Shown: positions 58,801 through 64,000 of the stretch, piece after piece
How the letters are laid out: the number at the start of each line of letters is the position of its first letter
Numbering within the stretch: the stretch's first letter is position 1
Assembly: GCA_030144725.1 (NCBI GenBank)
Contig: JASKMD010000017.1
Location: 7,553,722 to 7,617,721, forward strand
DNA length: 64,000 bases
Direction of reading: 5' to 3'
Origin: Haematococcus lacustris
Lineage: Eukaryota > Chlorophyta > Chlorophyceae > Chlamydomonadales > Haematococcaceae
Translations under genes and position numbers: made by a program
The notes under the pieces: model-generated
Databases searched by the model: none
Told to the model about the DNA's origin: nothing
Seen by the model: the letters and a program-made list of their open reading frames with translations, nothing else

Positions 58801-61573
58801 GGCTGGGTAGGGTAAGGCATGCCTGCAGCCAGCCAGTTGCTCAGGGCAGGGGGCTGGGCAGGGGGGGCCAGGGCTGCAGCCAGGCTGGGCTGCATGTCAG
58901 GGGGCTGGGCAGGGGGCTGGGTAGGGTAAGGCATGCCTGCAGCCAGCCAGTTGCTCAGGGCAGGGGGCTGGGCAGGGGGGGCCAGGGCTGCAGCCAGGCT
59001 GGGCTGCATGTCAGGGGGCTGGGCAGGGGGCTGGGCAGGGGGCTGGGCAGGGTGGGCCAGGGCTGCAGCCAGGCTGGCACCCAAGGAAGGGTGGGGCAAG
59101 CCAGCAGCTAGCTTGCTTATCAGCCCTGCACTTGCTAGTACAGCCAGGCTATTGCCCATGGCGTGAGGTGAGCTCCCTGCAGCTGCTAGCTGCATCTGCA
59201 TCATGGTGAACTGGCAGGCTCTCAGCTCTTGTATTGCTGCTTTGTTCTCGGCTGTTGATGCTTTGTTCTCGGCTCTGGATTCTGCCAGCTCTTCCTTAGT
59301 GTCCTTTGGCCTCAGGTGCTCAAACACCTGTAGCACACACAAGCAAAGTCATGTTGTGTAAGGTGAGACATGACACATGCATGACACAGCCCCCCTCACC
59401 TCACCTTGTTCTTGAGGTCTTCACGATGTTGAACCACTAGTTGATGAACGTGAGGCAGTCCCCAGATGCAAAGCTCCACTGGAGTCCAGCGTGAGGGATC
59501 TAGCTTTCCAGCCAAGGAGTCCTCAGCTGCCTGGTGGATGAAGTCCTGGATCACTGCCTCCCCATACATGAAGATGGCTTCCGCCACATATGGGCCTGAG
59601 ACAGAACTGGCAGGCATCTTGTTGGCAGCAGCCTGGAGGCCAGCGAGGAAGGGATAGAAGCTATGGACTGCTTGCTCTGGCACCTGTACACACAGGTGCA
59701 GACAGGCAGGCTGACACAAGTACACAGCAGACACACAGGTACAAGTACATAGCAGACACAAGTACACAACAGACACACAGGTGCACCCGGGCAGGCTGAC
59801 ACAAGTACACAGTGTAAGCAGTTGCACACCTTGATGAGGAAACGCTCACTGAAGTAGCCCCGCAGGTAGTCATTGTCGATGTGTCTCCATCCACCTTGCT
59901 GGATGAGAATTGGAGGCGAGGCTCCCGTAGTGTATGCCTGCATCATGACGTCGTTCTTCCAGTTGCCCACTGACCTGATCAAGTCTGACTGCGCCCTGCA
60001 AGCCAGGGCAGCAGCAGCAGCAGGCCAGGGGTGCAGGGCAGCAGCAGCAGCAGCAGGCCAGGGGTGCAGGGCAGCAGCAGCAGCAGCAGGCCAGGGGTGC
60101 AGGGCAGCAGCAGCAGCAGCAGGCCAGGGGTGCAGGGCAGCAGCAGCAGCAGCAGGCCAGGGGTGCAGGGCAGCAGCAGCAGCAGCAGGCCAGGGGTGCA
60201 GGGCAGCAGCAGCAGCAGGCCAGGGGTGCAGGGCAGCAGCAGCAGCAGCAGGCCAGGGGTGCAGGGCAGCAGCAGCAGCAGCAGGCCAGGGGTGCAGGGC
60301 AGCAGCAGCAGCAGCAGGCCAGGGGTGCAGGGCAGCAGCAGCAGCAGCAGGCCAGGGGTGCAGGGCAGCAGCAGCAGCAGGCCAGGGGTGCAGGGCAGCA
60401 GCAGCAGCAGCAGGCCAGGGGTGCAGGGCAGCAGCAGCAGCAGGCCAGGGGTGCAGGGCAGCAGCAGCAGCGGCAGGCCAGGGGTGCAGGGCAGCAGCAG
60501 CAGCAGCAGGCCAGGGGTGCAGGGCAGCAGCAGCAGCAGCAGGCCAGGGGTGCAGGGCAGCAGCAGCAGCAGGCCAGGGGCAGGGCATGCCGTACCCTTG
60601 ATTAAACAGGTTGAAGGCTGCGCCCTTGCGGAATGCGTGGAGCAATTTGTCACTGATGATCTTAAACTGTTTTTTCAGCCTTGAGTAGTACGAGGCCATA
60701 TACGCCCAGCATGCAGCTGTCGTCCTTGTAGTCTTTTCCACACAAAAGAATGCCTCTGTCAACCTACATGTCAAAGGCAAGCGTGCTATGTATTAGCTGT
60801 GTCAGTGTGTAAGATCCAGGCAGGGTTGCTTACCAAGGTGACGTGTTGGGGTCTTCCTTGGCATCAGGTAGTGGCATGTCCCAGCGGGTGTTGCTGTATT
60901 TGTGCCACAAGAAGTTGCCTATGGCGTTGACAGGGCAGACTGTCACATTGGCAGCTCTTGTGAAGGTGATATAACGACTGCCATTCTGCAAGATAGGTAA
61001 AGCAGCACATCAAACTGGTATTGCACAGGCATTGCATGGTATAGCTTGCATTGCTATTGACACACACCGGTGTCCCAGTTTTGCCACCAACGAAGAGGAA
61101 GCCAAAGGAATGGCAGGTGAGAGGGCCCACGGTGGGGAGCAGGTTGGGTCTTCGGAGGTCCTGCAGCCTTAGCTGGCGTATATCATCCGAGCGGGCAATG
61201 CCAGCCCACATGCATGTGAGTACAGCCCTGCAACAGGTGTAGATTTACCAGGGTCAGGGCAAGGCAGGAGCAGCTGTGGGGCTGTGGTGCTGGGCAGGAG
61301 CAGCTGTGGTGCTGGGCAGGAGCAGCTGTGGTGTTGGGCAGGAGCAGCTGTGGTGCTGGGCAGGAGAAGCTGTGGTGCTGGGCAGGAGCAGCTGTGGTGC
61401 TGGGCAGGAGCAGCTATGGTGCTGGGCAGGAGCAGCTGTGGTGCTGGGCAGGAGCAGGGTCAGGGTGACAGGGTCAGGGTCAGGGTAACAGCCTACCTCA
61501 TAAAGGCAGCCAGTAGATCAGGCAGCAACAGGAGGTGGCTGATAACTTCAATTGGAGGGGTAGCCAGATGTCT
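55872..61573 (-). CDS. Crypton-type tyrosine recombinase gene, spliced, 5' end missing
   Basis: Exons (minus strand) with GT-AG borders and matching phase: about 61573-61497, 61227-61068, 60985-60834, 60763-60596, 59995-59830, 59683-59405 and 59327-55872. The spliced protein has the tyrosine recombinase residues in order: Arg in AGIARSDDIRQL, HxxR in LLHAFRKG, Trp in SVGNWKND and Tyr in MMQAYTTG. This fits Crypton recombinases and their relatives such as the yeast Ndc10 middle domain. After that come a coiled coil (ELAESRAENKASTAENKAAI), a long Pro/Gln/Ala repeat and a unique C-terminal region of about 330 residues that I cannot assign. The N-terminal DNA-binding part should lie upstream of 61573, but a CAGTACTG palindrome cluster sits there and no exon was found beyond it. 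It may be a Crypton copy or a domesticated gene. Confidence 0.8.
56815..59055 (-). repeat. In-frame coding minisatellite in the last exon (about 114-bp units)
   Basis: The protein unit is about 38 residues: LSNWLAAGMPYPTQPP, then AQPPDMQPSLAAALAPP. Variants are ALQPSLAAGLPYPT and shorter ones. About 25 units keep one frame over 2.2 kb without a stop on the coding strand. The opposite strand is also open, as expected for such a repeat. Confidence 0.93.
60010..60585. repeat. Intronic minisatellite (GGCCAGGGGTGCAGGGCAGC plus CAG repeats)
   Basis: About 20 units of 27-30 bp fill the intron between exons 60763-60596 and 59995-59830. Units differ by one CAG. The splice sites outside it are intact and the flanking exons join in phase (AA CAA GG/G GCG), so the array is non-coding despite being open in several frames. 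Confidence 0.93.
61258..61460. repeat. Intronic CAGCTG minisatellite
   Basis: Nine or so 22-bp units (GGGCAGGAGCAGCTGTGGTGCT) lie in the intron between the first two recognised exons. It is related to 55075-55645. Confidence 0.9.
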
Positions 61574-61636
61574 ACAGTACTGTTCGTGTACTCGCGAGGT
61601 ACCCGGACAGTACTGTAGATACCTACAGTACTGTAG
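61571..61636. repeat. Palindrome cluster P7
   Basis: Three CAGTACTG cores (CTACAGTACTGT, GACAGTACTGTAG and CTACAGTACTGTAG) with TCGCGAGGTACC between them, so it carries both palindrome words of array P6. It abuts the first recognisable exon of the recombinase gene. Confidence 0.88.
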
Positions 61637-61922
61637 CATGGCCGTATCTCACCAACCGCGCAAAATCACGAATTTTAGTTTCAACCCCCAATCTTACAAT
61701 GCCTTCATTTGACTATGTACCAAGTCCGAGGCTCCGAACCTCAAAAATGCTGTTACTAATTTGCCTGAGTGCAGCGCCAAGGATGTTGGGAGTCAGGAAC
61801 ATTTGCTTAGAGACGCCATTGTGTACTTCACTTACATACACTAATGTGTGTGTCAACTGGCGCTCGACATTGTCCTGCTCACTACCTGGTAAGATACATC
61901 CATTTCTATTCCAGGCAAAATC
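61637..61922. other. No gene recognised
   Basis: Unique AT-richer sequence between palindrome cluster P7 and the Gag-like stop. No LTR or exon was recognised. Confidence 0.4.
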
Positions 61923-63130
61923 CTAGTAACCAGCCTCGTAGGGGCACTGGCACTCTGGGAATGGGTAGCCACAGCCCTCGCAAAGCTCCGGCTGATACTC
62001 AGGGGCTGCTGCCACGGGCCAGGTCTCAGCTGGCTGCCAGGTAACCTGACGCGGGTATCCACGGCCCCTGCCTCGGCCCGGTGGCATCCCCCGGCCTGAC
62101 GCTGATCCTGAAGGCTGGCCACCACGCCCTCTGCCACGCCCCATGGGCGGCGGTGCTGCGTACGGGTTGTACCTATACTGGCGCGCACCCCTGGCACCCC
62201 TTGCATGGTGCGGAGCTGACTCATGCTGAGGCACAACTGCGCTGGAAGGGTGGGTTGAATGGTGGGTTGGAGGGTGGGAGGGCTGAGCCACTGGGACATA
62301 ACGCTGCTGCGCAGGCTGACCACCCACTTCACGCCAGCTGCCATCCACATTCTGGATGTGGCGGCCATCATCCGACACTGACATGCCCTGCGCATTGCGA
62401 GCAGCAAAGGCTCTTTGAGAGAAACCACCACGGCCACTAGACCGATCACCCCTGTTCCACTTGGGCAAAGCAGCTACAGCATTGTGCTGTGCATCTGGTG
62501 CTACTGCCACAACAGGTTTGGTGGTACTGGCCATGCCTGCCTCTTTGCCTGCAGCATACTGGATGCATGCATTCAGATCAGTCCATACCAGACCGTCACT
62601 ATCTCGTGCGCACTTCTGACGCAGGTCGGGTGTGAGACCTCTGACAAACATGTCACAGAGGATGGGCTGCGGCACTTCAGCAGCTTTGAGGGCCTCTAAC
62701 CTGAACGCTACTGCGTACTCTAGCACGGCTTGGCCTGGTTGCTGCTTTACAAGGCCTTGCACTAGCCGATTCATGGCAATGTGCTTGGTGTCATGCAGGT
62801 GGTACCCTATCAGCTCTTTCATGTAAACTACCACTTCATCAGCTGTCATGGCCTTGCCCTGGCTGTGGGCTTGGCTCACCTTGACACCAACCACCTTGCG
62901 TAGGTCATCGGTTGTGTGAAGCGAGTGTCTCAGTGTGCTCCTGATTCAATGCAGACGCATAGCGCCGTATGTCAGTGACAAACATATCAAAGTCCCTACC
63001 CTCTAGCAAGTCCTTGCTGCTCCATTTCTTAATCACGGGGAGCGTAACTCTTACATTGCTTCTGGCCACTTGGGTGGGCTCTACATGCAAAGCTGATGAT
63101 TCTGCACGGCTCACCGGCTCTACAGCGTGC
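61923..63130 (-). pseudogene. Orphan retrotransposon Gag-like gene (one frameshift, no pol)
   Basis: The Gag core spans two frames. VTLPVIKKWSSKDLLEGRDF to NQEHTETL lies upstream of about 62925. One frame over, DDLRKVVGVKVSQAHSQG continues to MKELIGYHLHDTKHIAM, MFVRGLTPDLRQKC and an RGG/GRGRGRG-rich, probably RNA-binding tail. It ends with CEGCGYPFPECQC instead of a normal zinc knuckle. Stop at 61923. No protease or RT follows; the next gene downstream is the recombinase. The limits upstream of 63130 are unclear. It is either a truncated LTR element or a Gag-derived gene with a sequencing frameshift. Confidence 0.68.
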
Positions 63131-63239
63131 AGGCGCCCAGCTGCAGTCAGCAGCTGTTGGGCTGAGCTTGTGAAGGCATTAATTGCCGCTGTTTTGGCCT
63201 CTCCTGGCCCGGCCGCTGCGACCACTGTCGCTGCAGCGG

Positions 63240-63310
63240 CGACCTCTTGGGCCAATAGCTGCACAGGCTGAGGCTGAGGCTGAGGCTGTGCTTGTGGTTG
63301 GGGCTGAGGC
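63240..63310. repeat. GGCTGA hexamer repeat
   Basis: Short AGGCTGAGGCTGAGGCTG run that reads as Gln-Pro repeats on the minus strand, upstream of the Gag core. Confidence 0.75.
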
Positions 63311-63519
63311 GCACTGGGCACGGTGGGAACTGCGGTCGACAAGGGCAATGGAATATTAGCCGACCGCTGACCGCTGTCACATTCGTTTGCACACCTGAGA
63401 CGGGAGTAAAGCTGAAGAGAGGGACGTTGGCCGCTCCATTTTGCTGTCCCGCGCCAAGGGCAACGTTGCTGGGTTGTTGGGGTAAGGGCGCGCCTAAGGC
63501 CCCGTTTCCAATACCGGAG

Positions 63520-63745
63520 TTGGAGTTGGAGTTGGAGTTGGAGTTGGAGTGCTTGGAGTTGGAGTTGGAGTCCTCGCGGAGTCGCCAGCAGCACTAACCA
63601 CCAGCCCAACCGCCGACTCCAACTCCGCCATTTCCAACCGCGGAGTCCGGAGTTGGAGTCCGGACTCCAAATCGACTCCAAATCGACTCCGCGGAGTCCC
63701 CAGGACTCCAGCCCCCCCCCCCCCCCCCCGGAGTGCGGAGTTGGA
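63520..63745. repeat. GGAGTT hexamer repeats with inverted ACTCC blocks
   Basis: (GGAGTT)6-7 at 63520-63552 is followed by GGAGT and ACTCC words in both orientations, including the palindrome GGAGTCCGGACTCC near 63653-63668 and a C18 run before 63730. It looks like a fold-back low-complexity element. No gene was found in it or in 63746-64000. Confidence 0.8.
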
Positions 63746-64000
63746 GTTGGAGTCGGACATTTCATGGAAATCCTTAGCTGGTCTGATGGTGGTGGTGCAG
63801 TAGCAGCTTCAGGCTCCGGCGCGCGTACTTCAAGGTAGACATCGCAGCAGGACAACATGTTCGTGTGCGTTGCCGAGTGCGCTGGCAAGCCAAACTTCAA
63901 CTTGGGGGACCTCTTGGCTGCTGAGGCCCAGAAGCATAGTGTGGCACTGGGCCGCACGATGTCATCGCAGCAAGCTCTTGGCAGGCTTGATTACATGAAG

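Noticed and set aside
57195..59111. 638-codon plus-strand frame (RGLGRGGQGCSQAG repeats)
   Set aside because: It is the antisense of the coding minisatellite. The minus strand continues into unique exon sequence on both sides with correct splice phase; this one does not.
59551..60780. 409-codon frame with HPWPAAAAAAL repeats
   Set aside because: It reads through the intron array at 60010-60585; the GT-AG borders and exon phase show that it is spliced out.

Overview
This window looks like nuclear DNA of a green alga of the Chlamydomonadales type. That is an inference from four things: a Dualen-type LINE with two endonucleases (a clade first described in Chlamydomonas), short GT-AG introns, a TGTAA-type poly(A) signal, and abundant CAG/CTG and G-rich repeats. 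There are no bacterial operons, and almost everything is mobile or repetitive. The only spliced non-retrotransposon gene I recognise is a Crypton-type tyrosine recombinase.

Left third (1-18.6 kb). The window opens inside LINE copy C (minus strand, its 5' end at 790). An old Ty3/gypsy chromovirus (gypsy-1, minus strand) follows. It runs from a partial LTR at 791-1235, through integrase (1378-2770) and RT/RNase H (16.0-17.7 kb), to protease (17.6-18.5 kb). Its gag and 5' LTR are lost. A full-length 13.2-kb LINE (copy A, 2785-15941, plus strand) split gypsy-1 between RNase H and integrase and left a 13-bp target-site duplication.

Middle (18.6-48.1 kb). Large arrays of short perfect palindromes (18.5-23.1 kb) all share the core CAGTACTG. 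LINE copy B (minus strand, about 23359-41321) comes next. It is split by a very young chromovirus, gypsy-2 (32318-38591, apparently identical 434-bp LTRs, 5-bp duplication CTGAT). Then come G-rich and CAG-rich low-complexity DNA, a satellite of about 147 bp (44.2-45.1 kb), a long hairpin (45.94-46.10 kb) and another palindrome array (46.7-47.35 kb).

Right (48.1-64 kb). Gypsy-3 (48117-54509, plus strand) is complete, with apparently identical 237-bp LTRs and a TTAAT duplication. A CAGCTG minisatellite follows. The tyrosine recombinase gene (55872-about 61573, minus strand, at least seven exons) has a 2.2-kb in-frame coding minisatellite and an intronic minisatellite. A gag-like fragment (61923-63130, minus strand) and GGAGT-repeat DNA end the window.

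The most interesting content is the LINE. Copies A and B both encode one giant reading frame (4,305 codons in A). In order it has a signal-peptide-like start, a large variable N-terminal module ending in a hydrophobic segment, a 2A ribosome-skipping motif, two tandem Josephin-like cysteine protease domains, an APE endonuclease, reverse transcriptase, a PHD finger, RNase H, and a CCHC finger with a restriction-like endonuclease. Gypsy-2 independently carries a PHD finger behind its chromodomain. The palindrome arrays and the nucleosome-length satellite are the other signals that standard features do not explain.
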